DNA of 25,432 bases, taken from Clostridiales bacterium (GTDB taxonomy: Bacteria; Bacillota; Clostridia; WRLR01). The stretch is from NCBI GenBank assembly GCA_031287655.1, contig JAITSR010000419.1, positions 1 to 25,432 of the forward strand, given 5' to 3'. Below are positions 1-6,539 of this stretch, piece after piece (the stretch's first letter is position 1; each line of letters opens with the position of its first letter). Made by a program: the position numbers and the translations under genes. The notes under the pieces were generated by a model that worked only from the letters and a program-made list of their open reading frames with translations, was not told the origin of the DNA and made no database searches.

Positions 1-612
1 GCTGAGGCTGTCCTGCGACATCTTCACCAATTCGGCATCCTTGGCGAGTTCGGCACAAATGGCGTCGTAAAGGTCAAAGCCGAACACCATACGGTCGAGT
101 TTACCTGTCGGCATATCCATGCCACACAGCTTCTGGGCGTTATCCTTTATGACGGAATACTTGTAGATGTAGTATTTGTCGGGATAGCGAAGCCATAGGT
201 AGGTACTGATGGCGTTCGGCGTCTGGTAATCCTGTTTCCACACAGGATTTAAAGTTCGCAGTTCGGCGGCTCTTTCTGCAAACCTCTTAGCCCGTGTCTG
301 AACACCAATACTCTCGTCAAAGAGATTGCGAAACATCTCACGCACCTCTTCAGGACGTATCTTCGCAAAGTCCTCAAGCATTCCCTTGGGGAAGTTGTTC
401 GCATTAGCGAGGAGGTTACGAGTTTGCGCCAGAGCCGCTCGGAGCATAGCGTGAAAGTCTGGGGCTTCTATATCCCAGTTATCCTGAAAGCACTTGACGG
501 CTTTCCACTTATAGATTTCATTGTAATCTCCAAGCCTTGTATGCCCGAAGCTCGCCTTGTACTTGGCAATAAAGCCTCGGAGGGCGAGTACATCGATTTT
601 GACTACCGCCAT
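1..612 (-). CDS. N-terminal part of a McrB-like AAA-family restriction ATPase (partial)
   Basis: Reading the minus strand from the ATG at 612-610 gives 204 codons without a stop, running off the left edge. The start is set by an AGGAGGG ribosome site at about 618-626, 7 nt upstream. The protein begins MAVVKIDVLALRGFIAKYK and contains NNFPKGMLEDFA, a segment around 'RNLFDES' and 'AISTYLWLRYPDKYYIYKYS'. I recognise this arrangement from the substrate-recognition N-terminal region of McrB-like proteins, which are usually paired with an McrC nuclease and cut modified DNA. The AAA+ motor would lie beyond the window, so the ATPase assignment rests on memory of the family and not on a visible Walker motif. 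Base composition is lower in G+C than the genes after 2800. An McrC-like partner, if present, would also be outside the window. Confidence 0.72.
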   Translation of the reverse strand, partial: MAVVKIDVLALRGFIAKYKASFGHTRLGDYNEIYKWKAVKCFQDNWDIEAPDFHAMLRAALAQTRNLLANANNFPKGMLEDFAKIRPEEVREMFRNLFDESIGVQTRAKRFAERAAELRTLNPVWKQDYQTPNAISTYLWLRYPDKYYIYKYSVIKDNAQKLCGMDMPTGKLDRMVFGFDLYDAICAELAKDAELVKMSQDSLS

Positions 613-902
613 GATAATTCCCTCCTGTGATAGGGACTCAAACAGCCATTCGTTTCATTCAAGCATACCACATCAGCCGCTCAATTGCGATAGGCTGATC
701 CGCTGTAATCAGTTCACTGAATCTGCGGCAAAATCGCCACTGCACTTCGGCTCGCCACGTCAGACCGAGATCGTCGTTTACCAACGAGGACGATTTCTGC
801 CCCGTTTCACGATCGACCATTACTACCATTACTGCCAAAGATATTTGAGGTTGCTGAAATATAGATTTATCAAGGCTTTTGTGATATACTGATGTTGGTG
901 AA
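613..902. other. Intergenic region with repeat copy 1 and a possible weak promoter
   Basis: No gene is supported here. The stretch holds the ribosome site of the McrB-like gene, copy 1 of the 33-bp direct repeat (661-693) and the weaker member of the 23-bp iterated motif. At 882-890 the plus strand reads TGATATACT, an extended -10 form, but no good -35 lies 16-18 bp upstream. If active it would start transcription just before the toxin remnant at 903. A short imperfect inverted repeat lies around 769-795. Confidence 0.5.
661..693 (-). repeat. 33-bp direct repeat, copy 1
   Basis: The 33 bases beginning AAGCATACCACATCAGCC on the plus strand recur without a mismatch at 2625-2657. This copy lies 48 bp upstream of the McrB-like start codon. 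The identity fades gradually on both sides, with ATCCGCT shared about 5 bp to the right and AATG-like bases to the left, so the block looks like part of a longer diverged upstream element. On the minus strand it ends in TGGTATGCT, which fits an extended -10 promoter element. Confidence 0.9.
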
Positions 903-1070
903 ATGAAAATGAAAAGCGTATATATGGACTATCTGCTCAGTTGGAATTGTGCTCATTTGGGAATCCAAACTTTTGTGAAAATTCGCGAGCATAACGAAAA
1001 GCGTGGTTTGTTCACGCCGCTTCTGCTTACGCAGGAAGCTTTAATGGAAATTGATGAATTGGAGGAATAG
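903..1070 (+). pseudogene. C-terminal remnant of a PIN-domain (VapC-like) toxin
   Basis: An open frame of 55 codons starts at ATG 903 and ends at TAG 1068-1070, 2 nt before the next gene. The protein contains MDYLLSWNCAHLG and then PLLLTQEALMEIDELEE. These match the last part of VapC-type PIN toxins, where a '(M/A)DYLLTWNxxHL' strand and a '(P/x)xxTPEELLE' tail are conserved. The first two thirds of the domain, with the first catalytic aspartates, are missing, and an in-frame TGA lies at 882-884. The fragment cannot make a PIN nuclease active site, so I call it a truncated pseudogene. A short expressed peptide cannot be excluded. It directly precedes the antitoxin-like gene, the usual order for this subgroup. 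Confidence 0.68.
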
Positions 1071-1072
1071 CC

Positions 1073-1279
1073 ATGGCGTATATAGATACTGATCCCGTCG
1101 CCGAAGTCCGGCGCAACCGCGAGGCGCTCCCGAAAAAATACGGTGGCATTGACGGTCTGCACAAACACATGGACGAGGAACGCCCTGAGCTTGAAAAACA
1201 AGGCTGGAAGTTTGTGACCGCTGAAGAAGTGCTTACGAAAAAACACGCTCAGGTTCTGGCAGGGAAACGCGCGGATTAA
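1073..1279 (+). CDS. Antitoxin-like small protein, partner of the PIN toxin remnant
   Basis: This 68-residue protein starts at ATG 1073, with GGAGGAATAGCC directly upstream as a ribosome site formed by the end of the toxin remnant. The segment DPVAEVRRNREALPKKYGG resembles the start of small proteins found next to PIN toxins, which typically read like 'D(P/x)IVEEVRxxRExxAxKF'. The rest is charged and ends with a basic tail, with no membrane segment. By family analogy it would bind and neutralise the toxin and perhaps regulate the operon. Here the toxin is broken, so the antitoxin is an orphan. No DNA-binding fold can be recognised by eye, and the assignment depends on the neighbour and the N-terminal pattern. 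Confidence 0.6.
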   Translation: MAYIDTDPVAEVRRNREALPKKYGGIDGLHKHMDEERPELEKQGWKFVTAEEVLTKKHAQVLAGKRAD

Positions 1280-1326
1280 AGAGCCGCCAAAAACGCCTAT
1301 CGGGTCAACCCCATAAGTTTTTTTTG

Positions 1327-2577
1327 CTACACCGTAAGCGTTGACAGCGGTACGACGTTCACGTCGTCCGGTCTGCGGTAAGCGAACCCATTGCCGGTGA
1401 TCACGGTCAGCGCGGTCGGCGCCTTTGTTTTTTCCGTGTCGATTTTGGCGGCGAGCTTTAGCAGATTATTTGCCGCATCGTCAACGGCGCCTATGCCAAG
1501 TTTAATCTCAAACGCGCCCCATGTCCCGTCGGCGTATTCGACGACGGCATCCGCCTCCAGCCCGCGCGAATCCCTGTAATGGAACAGCTTGCCGCCGCCT
1601 GCGTCCGCGTAAATCCGCAAATCTTTTATAACGAGGGATTCAAACAGTAAACCGAAATAATTCAAATCCGCCGTCAGCTTATCGACAGAAAGGCCCAAAG
1701 CCCCGACAGCCAGAGACGGATCCGCGAAATGGCGTTTGGGGGATTTGCGCAGCATATCCGATGAGCGAATGTGCGTATTCCACGCGGGCAGATTCTCAAC
1801 CGCCATCAGCCGCTCCAAGGCGGTGAGATATTCCGCGACGGTCTCGTCGTCCATATCGCCGTCGCCGCCCTTTATATCCTTCGAGAGCGTGGTGACAGCC
1901 GCCTCGGTTGAGATATTTCTCGCCAGCGATTGGAGCAGGCGCGTCACTTTGTATGGGTCGCGCCTTTTTTCCGACACACGGCTTAAATCCACCTCGGCAA
2001 TCAGGGATACATAATCTCTGACGAAGCGCAGCCCGGTTGCCGCGCTCTCCCCGATCAGGCCCGGCCAGCCACCGAGCGTGATTTTCTCCGCAAGTTCACC
2101 GAGTTCAAAGGCCACGGACTCGGAAGTCGGAGCGTCGCCGCGCATCAAGGCGGCAAGGCTCACCTCTCCGGTTGACCAGCCTCTTTCATAAAAGGACATC
2201 GGGCGCATCCTGATGATTGAGAACCTCCCAGCGCCGGAATGACGCCTTACCTTGTCGTCCGGCGTCGCGGAACCCGTGAGGATAAACAGACCCTTTTGCC
2301 TGCGCTCATCCACCTCACGTCTCACATAATTCCATATCTGCGGATACTCCTGCCACTCGTCAAGCAGGCGCGGAACAGCTCCGGAAAGCACGCTCCCGGG
2401 ATCAATCTCCATTTTTATCTTCACCTGCTCGTCGGCGTCAAACCGCACGACGCTGGCCGCCGTTTGTTTTGCGGTCTCTGTTTTCCCGCAGGCCTTGGTC
2501 CCCTCAATGAGGACCGCGCCGGAACTTTTCAGGCGCTCGACAAGCGCCGTGTCCGTAAATCTCTTTTGGTACTCCAA
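1327..2577 (-). CDS. AAA_14/DUF4143 family ATPase
   Basis: This is a 416-residue protein of the common bacterial and archaeal ATPase family with an N-terminal AAA_14 domain and a C-terminal DUF4143 domain. Walker A is GTKACGKT at residues 26-33, Walker B is LLDEW at 71-75, and a sensor-type strand ILTGSATP lies near 99-106. The C-terminal part has RDSRGLEADAVV followed by WGAFEIKLG, which resembles the D...E-x-K core of PD-(D/E)XK nucleases, as often seen in this family. The family's role is poorly defined, and links to toxin-antitoxin or defence loci are only suggested. The start is TTG at 2577, chosen because GGGGGA lies about 7 nt upstream and no ATG is better placed. It converges with the antitoxin-like gene across 47 bp. 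Confidence 0.88.
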   Translation of the reverse strand: MEYQKRFTDTALVERLKSSGAVLIEGTKACGKTETAKQTAASVVRFDADEQVKIKMEIDPGSVLSGAVPRLLDEWQEYPQIWNYVRREVDERRQKGLFILTGSATPDDKVRRHSGAGRFSIIRMRPMSFYERGWSTGEVSLAALMRGDAPTSESVAFELGELAEKITLGGWPGLIGESAATGLRFVRDYVSLIAEVDLSRVSEKRRDPYKVTRLLQSLARNISTEAAVTTLSKDIKGGDGDMDDETVAEYLTALERLMAVENLPAWNTHIRSSDMLRKSPKRHFADPSLAVGALGLSVDKLTADLNYFGLLFESLVIKDLRIYADAGGGKLFHYRDSRGLEADAVVEYADGTWGAFEIKLGIGAVDDAANNLLKLAAKIDTEKTKAPTALTVITGNGFAYRRPDDVNVVPLSTLTV

Positions 2578-2624
2578 ACGCTGTCCCCCAATGTTCCTTC
2601 CGCTGTCTCCCCCTTATTCCATTT

Positions 2625-2657
2625 AAGCATACCACATCAGCCGCTCAATTGCGATAG
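2625..2657 (-). repeat. 33-bp direct repeat, copy 2
   Basis: This is a perfect copy of the 33 bases at 661-693, in the same orientation. It lies 47 bp upstream of the ATPase start at 2577, almost the same distance as copy 1 from its gene. Here it forms the right-hand member of an array, read on the minus strand, in which AGCGGAT-like motifs recur every 23 bp. Confidence 0.9.
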
Positions 2658-2714
2658 ATCAATCCGCTTGTTTATGACAAATCGATCCGCTAAATTATAA
2701 ACGATCCAACCGGA
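2636..2714 (-). promoter_or_regulatory. 23-bp iterated motif upstream of the ATPase gene
   Basis: On the plus strand the heptamers AGCCGCT (2639), ATCCGCT (2662), ATCCGCT (2685) and AACCGGA (2708) are spaced exactly 23 bp apart. Copies 2 to 4 are preceded by ATC and one base, giving ATCNATCCGCT-like sites separated by A/T-rich spacers such as AAATTATAA. The same spacing is found upstream of the McrB-like gene at 675, 698 and, degenerate, 721. Regular spacing of a conserved core with variable spacers suggests an array of protein binding sites. The function is an inference, and no known regulator is assigned. Confidence 0.6.
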
Positions 2715-2778
2715 CAATTATTCTGTTGTCGATTTCGATTTGAGGCATGGCCGGACGGAAAAAATGGCGCAAAAAGCA

Positions 2779-2807
2779 TTGTATTGTTGCGGCGGGCGTG
2801 TTAAAAT
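2779..2807 (+). promoter_or_regulatory. Promoter for speD-speA
   Basis: A -35 element TTGTAT (2779-2784) and a -10 element TAAAAT (2802-2807) are separated by 17 bp. This places the transcript start near 2814, about 90 nt before the speD start. The match is good for a housekeeping sigma factor, but only by eye. Confidence 0.55.
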
Positions 2808-2860
2808 AACAGATTGTTGACGCGCTTTTTTTGGCGCGCGCGGGACGTATTTTGCGTTTA

Positions 2861-2879
2861 GGAATTGTTGAACAGTTCC
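2861..2879 (+). promoter_or_regulatory. Hairpin in the speD leader
   Basis: GGAATTGTTGAACAGTTCC can fold into an 8-bp stem (one G-T pair) with a 3-nt loop, or act as an imperfect operator. It sits about 24 nt upstream of the speD start and just before the G-rich ribosome site. Control of polyamine enzymes by leader elements is known in other systems. Here the role is only suggested by position. Confidence 0.4.
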
Positions 2880-2902
2880 CAAGACGGTTCGGGGGGATGC
2901 GC

Positions 2903-3724
2903 GTGGTATTGGGGCAGCGGGATAAACTGAAACTGTACGGGTTTAACAATCTCACAAAGGCGTTGAGCTTCAACATCTATGATGTTTGCTATGCCAAAAG
3001 CGCACGCGAACAGAAGGACTACATCGCGTACATCGACGAGCAGTACAACTCGGACCGCCTGACAAAGATCCTCTGCGACGTCACCGAGATGATCGGCGCG
3101 CATGTCCTGAACATCTCAAAGCAGGATTACGAGCCGCAGGGCGCTTCGGTGAACGTCCTGATCACGGAGGAGGACATCCACACAAACCGGATCGACGACA
3201 GCTGCAATCAGGGTCTGATCGGAAAAACGCGGATCGGCGGCGCGGACGCGCATTTGCATGTGGACAAAAGCCATGTGACGGTGCATACCTTTCCGGAGTA
3301 CCATCCCGACTATCCGATCTCGACGTTCCGCGTGGACATCGACGTCTCGACCTGCGGCATGATTTCCCCGCTGAACGCGCTCGACTACCTGATCGGGAGC
3401 TTCGACTCCGACATCATTACGATCGACTACCGGGTGCGCGGTTTCACGCGCGACGTCGCGGGCAAGAAGTTTTATATCGACCATGACATCACGTCGATTC
3501 AGGATTACATTGACGACAAGACGCTGACGCGCTACGACGCGATCGACGTCAACGTCTACCAGTCCAATATCTTTCACACAAAAATGCTGATCAAGGAAAT
3601 CGAGCTGCAGAACTATCTGTTCAACAAGGACGTCTACGAGCTGCCGCCCAAGCAGCGGCTCGACATCACGGACAGCCTGCGCAGGGAGATGATCGAGATT
3701 TTCAGCGGCGTGAACGTCTATTGA
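2903..3724 (+). CDS. speD: S-adenosylmethionine decarboxylase proenzyme, SpeD (long form)
   Basis: The enzyme decarboxylates S-adenosylmethionine to give the aminopropyl donor for spermidine, and it is made as a proenzyme that cleaves itself to form a pyruvoyl cofactor. The sequence follows the E. coli-type SpeD family closely: KLKLYGFNNLTKALSFNIYD near the start, QDYEPQGASVNV, the processing site DKSHVTVHTFPE with the expected cleavage before Ser123, STCGMISPLNALDYLI, ITIDYRVRGFTRD and NIFHTKMLIKE. Length is 273 residues, close to the usual 264-270. GTG 2903 is preferred because GGGGGGA lies 5-6 nt upstream and family members begin a few residues before KLKLYG. ATG 2897 is an alternative too close to the G run. 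The stop overlaps the start of speA by 1 nt. Confidence 0.95.
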   Translation: MVLGQRDKLKLYGFNNLTKALSFNIYDVCYAKSAREQKDYIAYIDEQYNSDRLTKILCDVTEMIGAHVLNISKQDYEPQGASVNVLITEEDIHTNRIDDSCNQGLIGKTRIGGADAHLHVDKSHVTVHTFPEYHPDYPISTFRVDIDVSTCGMISPLNALDYLIGSFDSDIITIDYRVRGFTRDVAGKKFYIDHDITSIQDYIDDKTLTRYDAIDVNVYQSNIFHTKMLIKEIELQNYLFNKDVYELPPKQRLDITDSLRREMIEIFSGVNVY

Positions 3725-5301
3725 TGGGCGGGCTTACACAGGACCGGGCGCCGATCTACGAGGCGCTTCAAAACTTTAAGGCGGACAGGGTCGTCAAGTT
3801 CGACGTGCCGGGACACAAGGGCGGACGCTGGAACCGGGAATTGACGGAGTTTCTCGGCAAGAGCTGCCTTGAGGCGGACGTCAATTCCATGAAGCCGCTC
3901 GACAACCTTTGCCACCCCGTCTCGGTGATCCGGGACGCGGAGAGACTCGCGGCGGACGCGTTTGGCGCGGAAAACGCCTTCTTTATGATCAATGGCACGA
4001 CGGGCGCGGTTCAGGCGATGATTATGTCCGCCTGCAAGGCGGGCGACAAGCTGATTTTGCCGCGCAACGTCCACCGGAGCGCGATCAACGCGCTCGTCGT
4101 CTGCGGCGCGATCCCGGTCTACGTCAATCCGGGCGTGAACAACGCGCTCGGCATTTCTCTCGGCATGTCGGTGCGGGACGTCGCGGACGCGATCGCGCGG
4201 CATCCGGACGCAAAAGCCGTGCTTGTAAACAACCCCACCTACTACGGCGTCTGCTCCGACCTCGCCGCGATCACGGCGCTCGCCCACGCGCACGGTATGA
4301 TGGTGCTCGCCGACGAGGCGCACGGCGCGCATTTTTATTTTCCGCCGAAGGCGGAGGATGCGCCTTCATTGCGCCCGCCCGCGTCTGCGCCGACGCCCGC
4401 GCCATCCGCGCCGACGCCTCTGTCAGCGTCTCTGTCAGCGTCTATGTCAGCGTCTATGTCAGCGCCTGTGCCGTCGCCCTTACCGCTCCCCGCGATGCGC
4501 GCAGGCGCGGATATGGCGGCCGTCAGTATGCACAAAACGGGCGGCTCCCTGACGCAGAGCTCTTTTTTACTGTGCGGAAAGGCCGTGAACGCGCCCTATG
4601 TCCGGCAGATCATCAACCTTACGCAGACGACGAGCGCATCCTACCTCCTGCTCGCGTCGCTCGACATCGCGCGGCGGAACCTGAGTCTCGGCGGCTCGGG
4701 CTACTTTGCGGAGACGGTGCGCCACGCCGAATACGCGCGCGCCGAGATCAACCGCCTCGGCGGCTACATCGCTTTTTCGCGGGAGTTGGTCGACGGCGAT
4801 GCCGTGTTTGACTTTGACGTCACAAAACTCTCGGTCCACACGCGGGAAATCGGGCTCGCGGGCATAGAGGTCTACGACCGGCTGCGCGACGAATACGGGA
4901 TACAGATCGAGTTCGGCGACATCGGCAACATTCTCGCGATCGTGTCCGCGGGAGACCGGGCGTTTGAAATCGAGCGGCTTGTCTCCGCGCTCTCCGAAAT
5001 CAAGCGCCTCTATGCCAGAGACAAGTCCGGCATGTTGAGCCATGAGTACATCAACCCGACCGTGGAGCGCGCGCCGCAAGCGGCGTTCTACGCCGAAAAA
5101 GAACCGCTGCCGCTCACGGGCTGCGCGGGGCGCGTCTCGGGCGAGTTTGTGATGTGCTACCCGCCCGGAATCCCGATCCTCGCGCCCGGCGAGCGCGTGA
5201 CGCCGGAGATCGTCGACTATATCCGCTACGCGAAGCAAAAGGGCTGCTCGGTCACAGGCCCGCAGGACATGTCGATCGAAACGCTGCAGGTTTTGCTGTA
5301 G
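3724..5301 (+). CDS. speA: PLP-dependent Orn/Lys/Arg decarboxylase, SpeA type, with low-complexity insert
   Basis: This is a fold-type I decarboxylase of the SpeA family, most likely arginine decarboxylase making agmatine for polyamines. Lysine or ornithine decarboxylation cannot be ruled out. Seen motifs are VPGHKGG near the N-terminus, INGTTGAVQAMI, DEAHGAHF with the PLP-ring aspartate at about 197, SMHKTGGSLTQSS with the Schiff-base lysine at about 271, and PPGIPILAPGE near the C-terminus. The spacing from Asp197 to Lys271 is 74 residues, against about 31 in B. subtilis SpeA as I remember it. The extra residues are a Pro/Ala/Ser/Met stretch encoded by tandem 12-bp units. ATG 3724 overlaps the speD stop by 1 nt with no strong ribosome site, so translation is probably coupled. 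No speE or speB follows. Confidence 0.88.
   Translation: MGGLTQDRAPIYEALQNFKADRVVKFDVPGHKGGRWNRELTEFLGKSCLEADVNSMKPLDNLCHPVSVIRDAERLAADAFGAENAFFMINGTTGAVQAMIMSACKAGDKLILPRNVHRSAINALVVCGAIPVYVNPGVNNALGISLGMSVRDVADAIARHPDAKAVLVNNPTYYGVCSDLAAITALAHAHGMMVLADEAHGAHFYFPPKAEDAPSLRPPASAPTPAPSAPTPLSASLSASMSASMSAPVPSPLPLPAMRAGADMAAVSMHKTGGSLTQSSFLLCGKAVNAPYVRQIINLTQTTSASYLLLASLDIARRNLSLGGSGYFAETVRHAEYARAEINRLGGYIAFSRELVDGDAVFDFDVTKLSVHTREIGLAGIEVYDRLRDEYGIQIEFGDIGNILAIVSAGDRAFEIERLVSALSEIKRLYARDKSGMLSHEYINPTVERAPQAAFYAEKEPLPLTGCAGRVSGEFVMCYPPGIPILAPGERVTPEIVDYIRYAKQKGCSVTGPQDMSIETLQVLL
4418..4465 (+). repeat. Four 12-bp tandem repeats inside speA
   Basis: Units of CTCTGTCAGCGT or CTATGTCAGCGT follow one another four times, with the last differing in its final base. 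They encode LSAS, LSAS, MSAS and MSAP. The preceding 45 bp are a looser Pro/Ala repeat (GCGCCGACGCC occurs twice). The unit length is a multiple of 3, so changes in copy number keep the frame. Confidence 0.9.
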
Positions 5302-5311
5302 CGCTTTTGGG

Positions 5312-5350
5312 GCCGACGATTAGCCGCCGACGATTACCCGCCGATTAGCC
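5312..5350. repeat. 14-bp tandem repeat between convergent genes
   Basis: GCCGACGATTAGCC, GCCGACGATTACCC and a shortened GCCGATTAGCC follow in tandem in the 57-bp gap between the speA stop and the GlcG-family stop. A 5-bp stem AGCCG-TT-CGGCT comes directly after. No T-run follows on either strand, so this is not a convincing terminator. Confidence 0.7.
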
Positions 5351-5358
5351 GTTCGGCT

Positions 5359-5775
5359 CTATTGCAGCCGCGCGAACGCTTCAAGTACGGCGTGAGCGAC
5401 TTCTTCGTCCTGCTCGACGCTGCCGCCGCTGACACCGACGCCCCCGACTGTGCGTCCGCCGACGGTCAGCGGGAAGCCGCCGCCAAAGATCACGAGCCGG
5501 GGACTTGTGACGTTGATTCCAAACGCGCTGCCGCCGACCTGCGCGATCTTGCCAAATTCCGCCGTCGACTGCCTGAGTACGGCGGCTGTGTACGCCTTGT
5601 TCTGCGAGATTTCAATGCTCGGCAGGATCGCGTCGCCAAAGCGCTGCAGGAGACGCAGGTTCCCGTTCTCGTCGGCGACGGACAGCGTCACGCCGACCCC
5701 AAGCGCGCGGGATTTCTCCTTTGCGGCCATTGCGAGGGCCGCGCAGATTTCTTCGGTCAATTCAAAATTCTTCAT
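5359..5775 (-). CDS. GlcG/HbpS family (DUF336) heme-binding-like protein
   Basis: This 138-residue protein matches the GlcG/HbpS family (also the C-terminal domain of PduO): an N-terminal helix with ICAALAMAAKEKSRALG, the strand VTLSVADENGNLRLLQR, a segment ILPSIEISQNKAYTAAV, and the glycine-rich end FGGGFPLTVGGRTVGGVGVSGGSVEQDEE. Length is typical. Family members bind heme or cobalamin-like cofactors or have unknown roles, so no reaction is assigned. Start ATG 5775 has AAGGAGGAACGAACG upstream. The start lies inside the last 14 bp of the preceding gene, so the two are translated from one message. Confidence 0.88.
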   Translation of the reverse strand: MKNFELTEEICAALAMAAKEKSRALGVGVTLSVADENGNLRLLQRFGDAILPSIEISQNKAYTAAVLRQSTAEFGKIAQVGGSAFGINVTSPRLVIFGGGFPLTVGGRTVGGVGVSGGSVEQDEEVAHAVLEAFARLQ

Positions 5776-6427
5776 TCGTTCGTTCCTCCTTCATTTTGAT
5801 GTATGAGCTGTGAGCGGCGCGCCAGCCGCGGTATTCCTCCAGAACTCCGGTCAAAAAGCGCTCCGTTGCCTCCGGCGTATAAAAGCCCGGTTCCGCTAAG
5901 GGGTTGTCGATATGCCATTGGCGGTTGCGGCGGACGAGGTTTTGAATATCCTGCGCCGTCGCCCCCTCTATGCGGCCATACGCGCAGGTACGGCACTGTT
6001 CCATTAAATCCCAGACCTCATGGCTCCAGTCCGTGTGGTGGTAGAGCCATACGCCGAGCTTGCGGATTTCGTCCCGATAGGGCAAAAACCAATCGGAATC
6101 CCCGCGCAAGTCGCGAAACGCCTGCATCGGCCCCCGATCCCATTTCCAGTCGACGAACAAATGTAAAAGGACCGCCTCCGCGAAGGGCTCGGCAAAACCG
6201 GTCGCGCGAGAGAGTTCGGCGAGCGCCGCCCCGCGGTCCTCTGCGTCGCGAAAATGTGAATGGTCCTTCTCCTTCCATCCGGAGACCGCGTCCGGCGCGA
6301 TACTGCCGACCCAGAACCGCGGATCCGCGCCCCACGCCGCGACAGGCGACCGCACCGGCCGCCCCGTTTGCGCGTCCATCGCCAGATAAAGCCGCGCGGC
6401 CAATAAGTGCTGCATAAGAGACGGCAT
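5762..6427 (-). CDS. Zinc-dependent phospholipase C-like protein
   Basis: This 221-residue protein starts MPSLMQHLLAARLY and carries GSIAPDAV (residues 41-48), KDHSHFRD (54-61) and AVLLHLFVDWKWD (85-97). The pattern of His7, Asp46, His58, His89 and Asp93 fits the metal ligands of the zinc-dependent phospholipase C family, many of whose Clostridia members are uncharacterised. There is no signal peptide, so a phospholipase role outside the cell is not supported. The open frame could begin at 6559, but ATG 6427 with AGGGGTGA 6 nt upstream is the natural start. A good promoter lies upstream at 6486-6515. The 3' end overlaps the GlcG-family start by 14 bp. Confidence 0.72.
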   Translation of the reverse strand: MPSLMQHLLAARLYLAMDAQTGRPVRSPVAAWGADPRFWVGSIAPDAVSGWKEKDHSHFRDAEDRGAALAELSRATGFAEPFAEAVLLHLFVDWKWDRGPMQAFRDLRGDSDWFLPYRDEIRKLGVWLYHHTDWSHEVWDLMEQCRTCAYGRIEGATAQDIQNLVRRNRQWHIDNPLAEPGFYTPEATERFLTGVLEEYRGWRAAHSSYIKMKEERTNEEF

Positions 6428-6485
6428 TGCACTCACCCCTAGCATGAGAATATGTGACGAACAGTGATTATTTATGCCGAAAGAA

Positions 6486-6515
6486 GCATAGCACAGTGAA
6501 AAAACCCATGTCAAC
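6486..6515 (-). promoter_or_regulatory. Promoter for the phospholipase-like/GlcG operon
   Basis: Read on the minus strand there is TTGACA (6515-6510), an 18-bp spacer and TATGCT (6491-6486), with TG one base before the -10 as in extended -10 promoters. Transcription would start near 6479, about 50 nt before the ATG at 6427. Confidence 0.65.
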
Positions 6516-6539
6516 AAATCACACAAAAAAAGCGTTGTA

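Noticed and set aside
661..2657. 33-bp direct repeats as a CRISPR array or transposon ends
   Set aside because: Only two copies, 1.96 kb apart, direct and not inverted, with no spacers, transposase or integrase between them.
3116..3577. Minus-strand open frame opposite speD
   Set aside because: Antisense shadow of a clearly coding high-GC gene; the protein is valine/arginine-rich without family features.
4567..5238. 223-codon minus-strand frame opposite speA
   Set aside because: Long only because of high GC in the opposite strand; speA homology fixes the real frame.
5803..6417. 204-codon plus-strand frame opposite the phospholipase-like gene
   Set aside because: Pro/Arg-rich shadow composition, and the minus-strand protein has conserved metal-ligand motifs.
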